The notes: generated by a model from the letters alone, not told the origin. DNA of 64,000 nt from Welwitschia mirabilis (GCA_051453625.1 JBOZIK010000001.1:225648121-225712120), one strand, 5' to 3'. Positions 49,967-62,069 are shown, counted from the first letter of the stretch. Program-made: numbers and translations.

Positions 49967-52777
49967 ATTTTTTTCAACCTTTTAGAGAGCTTAAAAATTG
50001 TATTAGTTAATTAATGTAACTCCTAGAGGATTAACCAATGTCAAGGTTTTTAAGGAGTAATGATTAAATATTTCTTTCATTAAGAACTTATAAACAAATG
50101 CTTAATTTAAATTAACTAAATTACTAAAAAAGATGAATTTTATATGTGTTACTAAGGTGTTATCTATTATAATTATTCACATTGAAATAATCTAGAATTA
50201 AGTGCCTTAATATTGCTCAAAAGTAATGGTATAGAGATGTTAATCAGAGCACTACCTTTAAACTTATAAAGTACATAGAAATACATGAAATAAACTATGA
50301 TTGTATTAAGAAAGAGAGCATCTTATTCATATAATAAATTGTGCTCATTATAAAATGGTGACATATCCTAACAAGTATCAATATAAATGTTAGTACTCTC
50401 ATAATCTATATGAGTCCAGTTCATTTTGTCAGTTTCTTCATTATTCTCGTTGTCAAGGAGGTCACTATGATGGATGGATGGAAAATCATCTTCTCTATCT
50501 TCTTATACTTCAAAACATTATTAATTTTCACTCCCATAATAAATGTCTTAGTTAAAGTGATGCTACAACACTCCATGAAGGATTTTTAATGTCTTTTATG
50601 TAGAAAACCTATGATGCCTAATTAGCTAATATGAATGGTTTATCTTGTTCACGATCATCCCTAACATATTTGGTTGTATTAATAAGGGTGAAACCATACT
50701 CATCCTTTTTGATGTTATCTTATTGAAGAACATTAAACCGTTCACATTTGGAGAGCACAAAATTAAAGATGGAATTGTAATCTAATACAGTTATGTCTTT
50801 CGAGACACCATAATAATTTGCATTATTACATATATGATTGTTATCCTTTTCTCTTGATACACAAGCAATATTTTCTATTACAAAAACTCCACTATTTTGA
50901 CATATAAGGTTTATGTCTTTCTCCTTAACATGAAATCTATACCCTTTGATCAGGTACCCCTTGTATCTTATAGCATGCCTTCTTGGAAGATGTGACAATC
51001 ATTTGATGTCTTTGTTTAGTTTTTCATTGATCATGTCTTATTTCCTTAACTTATTAATCTAAAACATAGGAAACTTCTTCTAAACATAGAATATGAATAA
51101 AATTGTATTTAACACTTTATACAGAATGTATTATTTCTCACATGCTCTTCAAACCAACTCATAAAGTGACTTGTATGCATTCAAAGCTATGAAGAGCTTT
51201 TCATTCATGGAAAAACTTTGTGAATTAAGAATGTTTACAAAAAATAATAAAATGATGAATTCTAATTGCATTACCTTATGTATGATTGAATATAAGAGGT
51301 ATTAAACAACACATATCTATGTGCTTATTTAATTTCTAATTTAGTTAATAAAATTGTCTATGCACCATCTAGTGATCTTCCTTTTGGATGAAAAGATGAT
51401 TCACTAGAGTCATTACAAGAAACCTCATTATGTTGTATTTAATTTTCAAAGATTTAAATATTTTCTATATATTTTATACATAAACTTAATGGTCCTCCAC
51501 TAGAAATTCTTTTGAAATGGACCCCCTTAGTTTGCTCTTATTTTTGACATAATCTTTCAAGATTTTTAGGAACCTACATGGTATGTATGTGAAAAATTTT
51601 ATTTTATTTAATAGTTATTAAAAAACTAAATTTATCCCAAAAATAAGTATGGCTATTACCTTTTAATATGATACATTCATCGATATTGGACACACCCAAA
51701 AAACCTAATCTCTCTTACTAAATGAAGAGGTAAATGCATCATGGTATCAAAGAAACTGGGAGGAAATATTCTGTAAAGATCACCAAGTATGATAGCAATC
51801 CTTGAATTGAGTTCCTTAAATTTTTTTATTTTAACTTCTTTTTGGCAAATCTCCTTGAAAAATAGACATAGGGGAATTATTAGAGGATGCACCATAGATG
51901 AAAGTAAATTACACAAAGTAATAGCAAGAATTTAGTGCAAAAGAACATAATAGTTATGGATCTTAATCCCGAAAAGTCTATGCTCATTTTGTAGAAAACA
52001 CCTACAAATATTTGATGCATAACCCTCTGGAAATTTCAACTCTTACATTGTACTAAGAAAGCAATTATTTTCCTTTACTAAAATCACAAAATTGAAAGGT
52101 AAAAAGAATGATTTTTTACCATTTTTACCATCATTTAGCATAATGAATGAAAGTTCATCTTTGAGACCTAGCTCTTTGAGATCTAGTCATACTTCTATCT
52201 TGTCCTTTAATTTTCCCTTAATATGTATGATAGTGCCTAGCAAAATATCACATACACTTTTTATAGTATGCATAACATTCAAATTGTGTTGCACATAATG
52301 ATCTTGTAAACATTTCAAAAAGTTCAATATGTTTTAAATGAGTACTAAATAAGTTATAAGTAAATAATCTCATAAACTTTTATTACCTTCCAATATGAAG
52401 ATTAAATATTATTGATTTCTTTTTCCATTCATTGCTAAGCTTTTCTTTTAGAACATATAATCTAACTTTCTTGCACTTATCTTATGGCCTATTAAATGGA
52501 GTGGATTGAGTGACATTTAAATGGATTTTTTTTCCTTACACACTTGGGGACCTTTGTCCTCTTCTTTTGAAGTATAAATAAACAATTTCTCTAATTAAAC
52601 TCCATGCTATCAAGTTGTGAAAGAATTTCCTCACTATGTGATTGCTTAAGCTCTTTCTCTTATTTTGCTTTTCAATTTAAAGATCTCTTCATTTGCTTAT
52701 AACTACGAATATTATTAAGAAATCTTCTATTCCCTTGTTAGTAAGGTTTTTTTTCTATGAGACAATCATAGATAATT

Positions 52778-53735
52778 NNNNNNNNNNNNNNNNNNNNNNN
52801 NNNNNNNNNNNNNNNNNNNNNNNNNNNNNNNNNNNNNNNNNNNNNNNNNNNNNNNNNNNNNNNNNNNNNNNNNNNNNNNNNNNNNNNNNNNNNNNNNNNN
52901 NNNNNNNNNNNNNNNNNNNNNNNNNNNNNNNNNNNNNNNNNNNNNNNNNNNNNNNNNNNNNNNNNNNNNNNNNNNNNNNNNNNNNNNNNNNNNNNNNNNN
53001 NNNNNNNNNNNNNNNNNNNNNNNNNNNNNNNNNNNNNNNNNNNNNNNNNNNNNNNNNNNNNNNNNNNNNNNNNNNNNNNNNNNNNNNNNNNNNNNNNNNN
53101 NNNNNNNNNNNNNNNNNNNNNNNNNNNNNNNNNNNNNNNNNNNNNNNNNNNNNNNNNNNNNNNNNNNNNNNNNNNNNNNNNNNNNNNNNNNNNNNNNNNN
53201 NNNNNNNNNNNNNNNNNNNNNNNNNNNNNNNNNNNNNNNNNNNNNNNNNNNNNNNNNNNNNNNNNNNNNNNNNNNNNNNNNNNNNNNNNNNNNNNNNNNN
53301 NNNNNNNNNNNNNNNNNNNNNNNNNNNNNNNNNNNNNNNNNNNNNNNNNNNNNNNNNNNNNNNNNNNNNNNNNNNNNNNNNNNNNNNNNNNNNNNNNNNN
53401 NNNNNNNNNNNNNNNNNNNNNNNNNNNNNNNNNNNNNNNNNNNNNNNNNNNNNNNNNNNNNNNNNNNNNNNNNNNNNNNNNNNNNNNNNNNNNNNNNNNN
53501 NNNNNNNNNNNNNNNNNNNNNNNNNNNNNNNNNNNNNNNNNNNNNNNNNNNNNNNNNNNNNNNNNNNNNNNNNNNNNNNNNNNNNNNNNNNNNNNNNNNN
53601 NNNNNNNNNNNNNNNNNNNNNNNNNNNNNNNNNNNNNNNNNNNNNNNNNNNNNNNNNNNNNNNNNNNNNNNNNNNNNNNNNNNNNNNNNNNNNNNNNNNN
53701 NNNNNNNNNNNNNNNNNNNNNNNNNNNNNNNNNNN
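52778..53735. other. Largest assembly gap; all gaps listed
   Basis: Runs of N occur at 271-370, 818-917, 2791-2800, 3803-3902, 4164-4465, 41435-41439, 42015-42024, 52778-53735 and 59226-59976. Several are exactly 100 or 10 bases, which suggests placeholder sizes. Open frames that run through these gaps are artefacts of N being read as open. Confidence 0.95.
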
Positions 53736-55235
53736 GATCTTTCTACCTTTTGTAATATCATATCATATATTATGCTATTATTGGTGATCTGTAAATCATT
53801 TTAAGTCTTGAACTTAATGGAAAGTATCATAGTGCTTTGGTAGGTAATTTTTTACCTATCTTATTCTCCTTGTTTTCTCTCCCAAATATCCATCTAGATG
53901 CACCACACCAAGGACATTCATTTTTATCCTTATTATGCTTTGAATGTAATACACAATCATTAAGGCATGGATGTACTTAATAATATTTCCTACCTAAGGA
54001 ATAAAATATCCTTTTTAATTCATAATGAGAAATTGGAATTGTATTACCTTATGGAAAAGATTCATGTAAGAGCTCAAATAACTATAAGAATTAGAAAGCA
54101 TTCCAAAAGGGTTAAATCCATCTATTGCAATACCAAATCTTACATGTTTAGAATCAAATTTAAATTCATCACATGATTCATTAGTGTTCTTCCATGAAAT
54201 ATAATCTGCTAGATGCCATATTATTTCATGATCTTTCTACCTTTTGAATGTCATATCATATATTATGCTATCGTTGGTGATGTGTAAAGCATTTTAAGTT
54301 TTGGATTTAATGGAAAGTATCATAGTACTTTGGTACGTAATTTTTTGCCTAGCTGATTCTCCTTGTATTCTGTCCTAGACATTAAGTATCATACTGCTTT
54401 AGTAGGTAATTTTTTACCTATCTTATTCTCCTTGTATTTTCTCCTAGATATCCATCTAGATGCACCACACTAAGGACATTCATTTTTATCCTTATGATGC
54501 TTCCAATGTAATACACAATCGTTAGGGCATGGATGTATTTTATGATATTTAATACTTAGGGAATAAATTATCCTTTTTAATTCATAATGAGAAACTGGAA
54601 TTGTATTACCTTCTACAAAAGATTCATGCAAGAGCTAAAACAACTATAACAATTAGAAAGCATTCCAAAAGGGTTAAATCCATCTATTGTAATGCCAAGT
54701 CTTATGTGTTTAGAATCAAATTTAAATCCATCACATGATTCATCAGTGTTCTTCCATGAAATAGAATTTGTTAGATGCCATATTATTCCATGATCATTAT
54801 GCCTTTTGAAATGTTATACCATATATTATGCTATTATTGGTAATGCGTAAAGCATCTTAAGTCTTGCACTTAATGAAAACTTTCATAGTGCTTTGGCAAG
54901 TACTTTTTTACTTGGCTTATTCTCCTTGTATTTTCTTCTAGACATTAAGTATCATAGTGCTTTGGTAGTTAATTTTTTACCTATCTTATTCTCCTTGTAT
55001 TCTCTCCTAAATATCCATCTAGATGCATCACACTAAGGACATTTAGTTTTATCCTTATGATGCTTTCAATGTAATACACAATCATTAGGGCATGGGTGTA
55101 TTTTATCATATTTCATACCTAGGAAGTAAAATATCCTTTTTAATTCATAATGAGAAATAGGAGTTGTATTACCTTCTGGAAAAGATTCATGGAAGAGCTT
55201 AAGAAACATTGAAAATATTTACTTTGACCATTCAT
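53736..55235 (-). repeat. Threefold tandem duplication (~562-bp period) inside the TNP2 gene
   Basis: The anchor CATCTAGATGCACCACAC occurs at 53891, 54453 and, slightly changed, 55016, giving periods of 562 and 563 bases. Each unit encodes, on the minus strand, the Cys-containing start of Transposase_21 (PNDCVLH ... CGASRW) and a later piece, RFGIAIDGFNPFGMLSNSYS. The end of the transposase piece is thus joined to its beginning in every unit. The units at 54225 and 54790 also hold an internal duplicate of about 70 bases (AAGTATCATA...CTCCTAGA) that the leftmost unit lacks. The left side is cut by a 958-base gap, so more units may exist. Confidence 0.85.
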
Positions 55236-55735
55236 CCATTACTTTAATGGTGAGAAATTTAACAATCATAGAAAGATTTAAATAATTTGTATAACGTGCA
55301 TATAGTGGCTCCTTAGCATCTTTAGTTAGCATATCATATTTTGTATTTTTTGGTTACCATATAAATTATCAAAATTTGAAAAATATTTGATGTTTTTCTT
55401 TTCATGTGATTTTTCACCATCATTAAAGTCTTGAAGGCTTATTTCACCATTGAAACTAGATCATCCTATAAGATATTATGACCACTAGAAGGATCATTAT
55501 GTTATTCTAAAGTTTTCTTATGCATAGTCCACTTTACATAGGTAAGATCCATGCCTTTACATAAGAGATGCTCAAAGAATATATTTGACTATCAATAACA
55601 AGTGTTATAGCATTTTAAAAATGGACACAATATGCTTAAAGAATTGTCAATATTTTTACTTGCAAATTGTATGAGTTTGATGACATCATTCTCATACTCC
55701 TTGGATGTCCTACACATATTAATATTAGAAATATA

Positions 55736-56859
55736 AGTATTTAATGTTATTTAAAGTTATGGGTAAGGTTTTAAATGTATTTGGTTATGTAATACCTATT
55801 CATAAATGCCCATTTCTTATTTTTCATAATTGGACCCATTACTTAATGATATGGTTGTAATGGTACCATCATATTTATCCTTACAATATTTGAAAAAATA
55901 AGTTAATTATCAAAAGGAATCGTTAACATTTTTAAAAATGCAATATAAATATGAGGTAGTGAAATGCTAATCCAATATTAAATTACTTGACTATAGCTAA
56001 GATGCCATATCAATATTCTGGTAAAGAATCCCAATGAATAATACATTAAATAGAGTTCAAAACCAAATTTTAATAAAAACTTTATTTTTGTTGGTCTACA
56101 TTGACAAAACATACTACAGACATTACTAGATTTTAACAATAATTTAATTTTTATTAGTTTACATTAATAAAAATAAGTACAAATAGTAATAAAATTTGAG
56201 GAAATTACTAGAGGATTTCTTATGACTTCAAACACTTGAAAGATGTTGGGAAAATTCAATGCTTTAATAAGTCTATTAGAAGATCCTTCAAGAATTGTTT
56301 TAAGGAGGGATTACTATGAATGGAACACTTAACTCTCTAGAAACATCTATACTATAAAGGAAAATAGTTACATAGGTTAACATTACCCTTAAAGCCATTC
56401 ATCTCTTTACATGTTAATGTTTGACAGTCCTATACACTAGAAGCAATGCTTAAAAGTGTAATATTTTGATTGTAATTCATTTTCTTATTTGAAACATGAC
56501 TTAAAGTCAAGTTCTCTATGTACTTTACTTGGTACTAATGCTTAACATTTGAAAAGTCATTTATCAAAGATCTTAAATTAACAAGTGTATTAAAACCAAG
56601 CAATAATCTAGAATTTTTAGCCAAAGAAGTGTTTTTTTCAATTGAATAAAATGCATGTACATTATCAATTAGAGTTAATGGTAAAGACCTATTCATTTTA
56701 TCTAAATAAAAGTTCTATTTAAGGTACATGATAGAAGGCATAGGCCTTTTATGGGATTTCAATCCTCATGTAGAGCTTAGAAAGGGGCTATTCTAAGAAA
56801 TGCTTGAGAAGCATTTCATGAAAATTTTATGAGAAAATCCTCTTTTGTTTTATAGAAGT
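55736..56859. other. Region upstream of the TNP2 gene, no feature recognised
   Basis: This should include the promoter side and terminal region of the CACTA element, but no CACTA-type end or subterminal repeat cluster was recognised. Sequence is AT-rich with no useful open frame. Confidence 0.4.
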
Positions 56860-57250
56860 GGCTTTTAAGGTAATAAAACATGGTGTTCATATCGTGAATG
56901 ATGTATTTAGTGGACTTTTAGATGAGGATATGTTTTCAACTGTTAAATCACTTAGTGTTTATAACATTCTAATGCACTTAAGAGGTAGACCATCAGCCAT
57001 GTAAAATGAAAATAATGTCAATCATTCAAATGTATGTAAAGAAGTGGAACATGATTTTTTCAATCAAATAATGAATGAAAAGAGTTTTGGTATACCTACA
57101 TGTAGGATCATAATAGATCTAGGCATTATATTTGCAAAGACCTTTAAACATAAAATGGATATCCTAAAGGATCTGTTAGCTGTTTATCAAAATCTTAGAG
57201 TGAAAAGTATAACTACTTTTAACTACTTTCGATGCATCTATCTTGATTGA
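56860..57250 (+). pseudogene. Unrecognised coding-like segment with one stop
   Basis: One plus-strand frame runs about 130 codons with a single TAA at about 57002, ending at a TGA after 57247. It reads EVAFKVIKHGVHIVNDVFSG, then LRGRPSAM, then after the stop CKEVEHDFFNQIMNEKSFG and KMDILKDLLAVYQNL. Amino-acid make-up (mixed charged and hydrophobic, no low complexity) is more protein-like than most frames in this window. I do not recognise the family. It could be a fragment of a host gene, part of a retroelement or chance. Confidence 0.3.
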
Positions 57251-58989
57251 CTCATCCTTATGTGGTCTTAGGTAGAAGCACTTCCTTGACCCATGATACG
57301 CATACTTTGATTAGAGCTAACACCAAAACTCAAACTAATGATTCAATATCCATACAAATTGAATCAACTGATAAATAAAGATGATAATCTTAGTTAATGA
57401 TGATTTGGAATATGTTTTTTATTATGCCCTACAACTCAATTGAGAGTGGTTGAGTAATTTCTTCATTTAACATTTGATTCAATTCTTTAATTTTTGACAG
57501 GATGTGTTCTTAATGATTGCATCATGTATCAAAGTCTAGAAACTAATAAATGTATACAAATTTCATAATGTCAACAACCTAGATTCTAGTTTCTAGTTTC
57601 TAAGGTATGAAATAAGAGCCATCAATAGAAAATACATGTAATTTGTAAGCAAAGTAAGTGCATATGATGGAAAATTCAATGAAAAATGACAACATTAGAG
57701 GATACATAAATTTTTTAGATGAATTATTATTAGATTGAATAATATGATATGAAAAGACAAAAATTCATGTAAGGTAATAGCGATACATGTAACTAAAAAG
57801 CTAGTGATACATGTAACTCAAAACTAAGCAAAAATTCTTTTTTAAAACTATAAGTAAACTTAAATTCTACCTAGTTCAAAATAATATTGCAATTACTTCT
57901 TAATAGTTTATTCACTTATGGTCATTAACTAAGATCATCTAATCTAATGAATTCATGGATAGATGGAAGAGGAAGGTGGTTGATGGAGTCAAGGAGGTGG
58001 AGAAATGAAAATGAAAGGGATGGAAGGTAAATTCTAAGGTTATGATAGTCTATTTAATGAAGCGAATGGAATTTTGGATTTCCTACCCAAAAATGCTTAA
58101 GACATTAATTATACAGATGTACATGCTTGTGAGGTTTTAAATGAAAAAGAGCATTAAGCACAAAATTTTTAATTTTCTTAAGCCAAAATTTATTCTAAAA
58201 GGAAATCCTATTCTAAAAGAAAATCCTAACTAAAAATTACTTAAAGAAGCTAGAAACTTTTCAAGGACTTTTTCAAGGTATTGCATGTTTAAAGGCTTAT
58301 AATAATGAATGTGATGTTTGAATGATGAATCAAAATTACATGGAGCATTCAAAAAGGATAATGAATTCTTATAAATATTTATATATGAATTCATAAAATT
58401 GGGAAGAACATTAACACTAGTAGTAAAATTAATTTGTTTAAAATTAGAAATCTTCCAACCCTTGGCTTGTTTCTATTTACTCAACAACTCATGCAAGACA
58501 TTGTTTTTGGATGAAGACAAAGGTGAATTGAAAATCATAGGAGAAGGTGATTGATCATTAAGAGAAGTATTAGAAAATGGTTCTAATGATGTAAAAAGTC
58601 TTTCTTGATCATGAAGGTTTAAGACTTGTTCAAAAGATAAAGATGACATATTTGGTTTAAGGGGTTATTCAGAAAAAGGTTTTTTAAGGGATGGATTATC
58701 TTTAAGATCTTTTTAATGTACTTCTCTTCATTGAGGTCCCCAAGGAATTATTTCTCATAAGTTAATGCAAGAGATATAGGTTGAGGTTTAAAGATATGTT
58801 CAATTTAATTAATATCACTTTCATCCTCTATTGTGTAGCATTCAAATTTTTCTTCTCCCTCAAATGTTTGCTCACTTATTACACATTGATCATCATCGCT
58901 TGAAGTGTCTAATTGTATTCCGAAGTATACTCTATGTTCAAAAAACCGTTTACTCTCTTGTATTATCTAAACTCAAGGTCCTCTTGGAT
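57251..58989. other. AT-rich region with no assigned feature
   Basis: If the gag-like segment to the right belongs to a minus-strand gypsy element, this stretch should be downstream gag-pol. One minus-strand piece near 58810-58880 reads CVISEQTFEGEEKFECYT, acidic and protein-like, but I could not assign it. Confidence 0.35.
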
Positions 58990-60066
58990 TTCATCATTGA
59001 TTTCTTCATAGTTTTATTCTTCATTCCTATGGAATAAGATTTGGATGTTGTTGATTTTAATATCACTAATCTCTTCAAGGTTTTCTAGGCTTGTGGGCTT
59101 ATGAAAAGTAGGAAAGTTTTCTTCTTCTAATGCATTAGAGATTTGAGCAGTGACTTGAGTTAATTGTTGGATATCTTGCATAAATATTTGGCTTGCTTGC
59201 TCAAGTCTTTGGTTTGCTTATTCAANNNNNNNNNNNNNNNNNNNNNNNNNNNNNNNNNNNNNNNNNNNNNNNNNNNNNNNNNNNNNNNNNNNNNNNNNNN
59301 NNNNNNNNNNNNNNNNNNNNNNNNNNNNNNNNNNNNNNNNNNNNNNNNNNNNNNNNNNNNNNNNNNNNNNNNNNNNNNNNNNNNNNNNNNNNNNNNNNNN
59401 NNNNNNNNNNNNNNNNNNNNNNNNNNNNNNNNNNNNNNNNNNNNNNNNNNNNNNNNNNNNNNNNNNNNNNNNNNNNNNNNNNNNNNNNNNNNNNNNNNNN
59501 NNNNNNNNNNNNNNNNNNNNNNNNNNNNNNNNNNNNNNNNNNNNNNNNNNNNNNNNNNNNNNNNNNNNNNNNNNNNNNNNNNNNNNNNNNNNNNNNNNNN
59601 NNNNNNNNNNNNNNNNNNNNNNNNNNNNNNNNNNNNNNNNNNNNNNNNNNNNNNNNNNNNNNNNNNNNNNNNNNNNNNNNNNNNNNNNNNNNNNNNNNNN
59701 NNNNNNNNNNNNNNNNNNNNNNNNNNNNNNNNNNNNNNNNNNNNNNNNNNNNNNNNNNNNNNNNNNNNNNNNNNNNNNNNNNNNNNNNNNNNNNNNNNNN
59801 NNNNNNNNNNNNNNNNNNNNNNNNNNNNNNNNNNNNNNNNNNNNNNNNNNNNNNNNNNNNNNNNNNNNNNNNNNNNNNNNNNNNNNNNNNNNNNNNNNNN
59901 NNNNNNNNNNNNNNNNNNNNNNNNNNNNNNNNNNNNNNNNNNNNNNNNNNNNNNNNNNNNNNNNNNNNNNNNNNNNGATATCGTGCATAAATATTTGGCT
60001 TGCTTGCTCAAGTCTTTGGTTTGCTTATTCAAGTCTTTGGTTCGTTCACTCTTGTCTTTGATTTAT
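58990..60066 (-). pseudogene. gag-like coiled-coil region with 7-residue repeats (element E)
   Basis: The minus-strand DNA has a 21-base period near 59166-59225 and again at 59985-60066. In the frame that I think is real it encodes heptads of the type NQRLEQA, then SQIFMQDIQQLTQVTAQISN and FPTFHKPTSLENLEEISD. Leucine once per seven residues with Gln, Glu and Lys around it predicts a coiled coil. Such Gln-rich coiled coils occur in gag proteins of Tat/Athila-type elements, which is why I link it to element E. Stops interrupt it, for example TAA where Gln is expected. A 751-base gap lies inside the repeats and its two flanks are nearly identical over about 55 bases. Confidence 0.5.
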
Positions 60067-60921
60067 TTGATCTTGAAATTCTATGAATAATATAAGGATA
60101 TGTTTGAAGAAATTTGAAGAGCATTTGGGGATGAAGGGTATTAATTAAAGGATGAAGGATATGAAAGAGGAAATGAAGGGTATGGATCAAAGAACATCAA
60201 ATATGAAGTTAAAGAATAAGGATCATGAGGGATGAAGGAAGAAGTGGGATCAAACATTCTTGGTTCGTGATAGATATTTTCAAGTTCAAAGTTGTAAGGA
60301 GTTTAATTTATGGACAGAGGGAATTGAGGGTAGTCTTCAAAGATCTATTTATTATCATAAGGATTTATGGGTTGCAATTAGTATAAGTTACATTAAATGT
60401 AATCCTTGAGAGTTTGTCTTAATTTAATAAAATATCCTATGGTTTGTTTAGATTAATTATCATTCTAAAAACTATAAGAATAGATAGGTTGATTATTAGA
60501 AGATATTTAAAATGGATTTAAGGCCCAACTCATCATTTAAATTCAATAAAATCAAGATTTTTAGTTAAATATTTACATTTTCTGGGTTTTATAATGCAAG
60601 GCCAAGGAAAAAATTAACAAAAACCTAAAGATGTCTGAAACTTAAATTTTTGCAACCTAGGAAAATAAACCTAACTTTTTAATTTTTCTTAAAATTTTTA
60701 ACAAAAATAAAAACTAACAGAATTGAAAAATGTACAAAGAATTTATAGAAATCAAAAAACACATAAAATATAGAAATCATTAGAGTTTATTTTAGTTTAA
60801 GATCATGAACTTCTATTTGGTTTCACTTGTAAGAAAATTCATTAGATCTATAATTCAAAAATATTACACATAAAACTAACATTTTAGATATTAGAAAGAT
60901 AATAAAAATTACAACTACTAG

Positions 60922-61135
60922 TTTAGGTGTTATTGGAAATGGAACAATACCTATCACTATAAGAAAAAGAAAACAACACTCCAAAGAAAAACAAAAAGGA
61001 CTTGTTTAGATATCATTGGAAAAAGAACTAGTACCAACCATTGGAAAGAAAAATAAACAAACACACAAAAGAAAAAAAAAATGAATTAATTTAGGTATCA
61101 TTAGAGAGATAAGTACCCGCTGTTGGAAAAACAAA
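60922..61135. repeat. Three degenerate tandem repeats in the leader of element E
   Basis: TTTAGGTGTTATTGGAAAT (60922), TTTAGATATCATTGGAAAA (61015) and TTTAGGTATCATTAGAGAG (61090) start units of about 93 and 75 bases. Each is followed after some 20 bases by TACC and an A-rich tail. They sit between the primer site and the gag-like frame. Confidence 0.55.
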
Positions 61136-61198
61136 ATCTAATAAAAAATTTCAAGAAAAATAATAAGGTACTTATGAAAAATTATTATGCCAATACAT

Positions 61199-61215
61199 CC
61201 TTAGAAACAGCACCA
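61199..61215 (-). other. Candidate tRNA-Asp-type primer-binding site of element E
   Basis: The plus strand reads CCTTAGAAACAGCACCA, which resembles the complement of TGGCGCCGTTGCCGGGG, the primer site common in Athila/Tat/Ogre gypsy elements. About four or five bases differ. The following AAAATATGATTAATT and, further on, CACAGGGATGTAGGAGGCAA are typical of sequence just inside such LTRs. Confidence 0.45.
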
Positions 61216-62069
61216 AAATATGATTAATTATAGTATAATGTTTGAATTTAAACTAAGTAAAACACCTAGTATTATTCCTTCACAGGGATGTAGGAGGCAA
61301 ATTAATCAAAAGGTATATAGTTATTCTATCTTGTAATTAAAAAATCAACAAAATAAAACCAGAAGTTAAGAGAAATAAAGTGATCTTTAAATGATCTTCA
61401 ATTGGTAATGAAAGGGGAAAAAAATGCTCTAAGGATCTAGCAATTCATGCAACTCTCCTCCTTTACTCCAAAGATTTCTGCATTTTAAAACATGCACTAA
61501 GTCATTGAGTCATTGAGGCTTAGCATGAAGGCATAATCTCATCAACCACATGAGTGTTGGTAAGTTATCAAATCTTCTCAATACTCCATAATGCTTTATA
61601 AGCATGGAAAGTATGAACCTAAGTGCACAAAATCAATTAGACAATAGGAACTATAAATTATGAAAGTAACATGAAATAACTCACATGGTTTAAAAGAATG
61701 TGACAATTAAATAATCTTGTCTAAATACTACTAATACCATTTATAATCATTAATAGTAAAAGAATAAGCTTATTTTAAGAACTAATCCTACCTAAATACC
61801 ACTAATACCAAATAAGATTGCATATTAACAATTATAGGCTTTAAACCAAATCTTTATTCAAACTTAAAGAAATGCATTACATAAAATGAAGGAGGAGAAG
61901 AAGGAGAGCTCCTCAACTAGCCTTGAGCATTTTACCCCCAAGAAAGAGTACTAGAGCACCCTGATATTCAAGCCTTGAAGTCTTTCCTAGGTTTGCTAAC
62001 CAAAAGTTGAATACAATGAAGGGTTCAAGGCCCTTTTATAAGAAGAGACAGGGGTAAGGGATGGTTACA
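61216..62069 (-). repeat. Putative 5' LTR of element E, with TATA box
   Basis: It extends from the primer site to the CACTA arm at 62070. The minus strand at 62040-62031 reads TATAAAAGGG, a good TATA box, which would place the transcription start near 62000 and leave an R-U5 of several hundred bases. A second copy of this LTR is not in the window, so the outer border is unproven. Confidence 0.45.
62031..62040 (-). promoter_or_regulatory. TATA box of the element E LTR
   Basis: TATAAAAGGG on the minus strand, in the LTR-like segment and correctly oriented to transcribe leftward through the primer site and gag-like frame. Confidence 0.5.

Larger units (their letters stand above)
50720..55735 (-). 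pseudogene. CACTA transposase TNP2 (Transposase-assoc, Transposase_21, DUF4218, DUF4216)
   Basis: TNP2/TnpD cuts and joins CACTA element ends. On the minus strand the domains lie in standard order. The N-terminal Transposase-associated domain (about 55735-55560) reads SKEYENDVIKLIQFASKN, then LCPFLKCYNT. The Transposase_21 start (about 55300-54780) reads EPLYARYTNYLNLSMIVKFL, FPEGNTTPISHYELKRI and KIHPCPNDCVLH. DUF4218 (52090-51677) reads FPEGYASNICRC and IFPPSFFDTMMHLPLHLVREI. DUF4216 (50998-50720) reads YRFHVKEKDINLICQNSGV and NYYGVSKDITVLDYN. Stops replace conserved Trp (for example in the CP-W-CGASRW block). The catalytic core is largely lost in the gap at 52778-53735, and part of Transposase_21 is present three times. 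Introns probably separate some domains. Terminal inverted repeats of this element were not found. Confidence 0.85.
58990..62069 (-). mobile_element. 5' part of a minus-strand gypsy element E (LTR, primer site, leader, gag-like)
   Basis: From right to left on the minus strand there is an LTR-like segment with a TATA box (61216-62069), a primer site resembling that of Athila/Tat-type gypsy elements (61199-61215), an A-rich leader with short tandem repeats (60922-61135), and a coiled-coil, gag-like frame (58990-60066). The order is coherent, but no reverse transcriptase confirms it. The CACTA arm at 62070 abuts its right side, so the LTR may be cut there. Confidence 0.5.

Noticed and set aside
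52693-53787. Long open frames on both strands across the N-run at 52778-53735
   Set aside because: They are open only because N gives no stop codons. The same holds for the frames over 59226-59976 and 4164-4465.
55955-55970. GAGGTAGTG as right terminal repeat of the TNP2-bearing CACTA element
   Set aside because: Only the last bases fit and no subterminal repeat cluster lies next to it.
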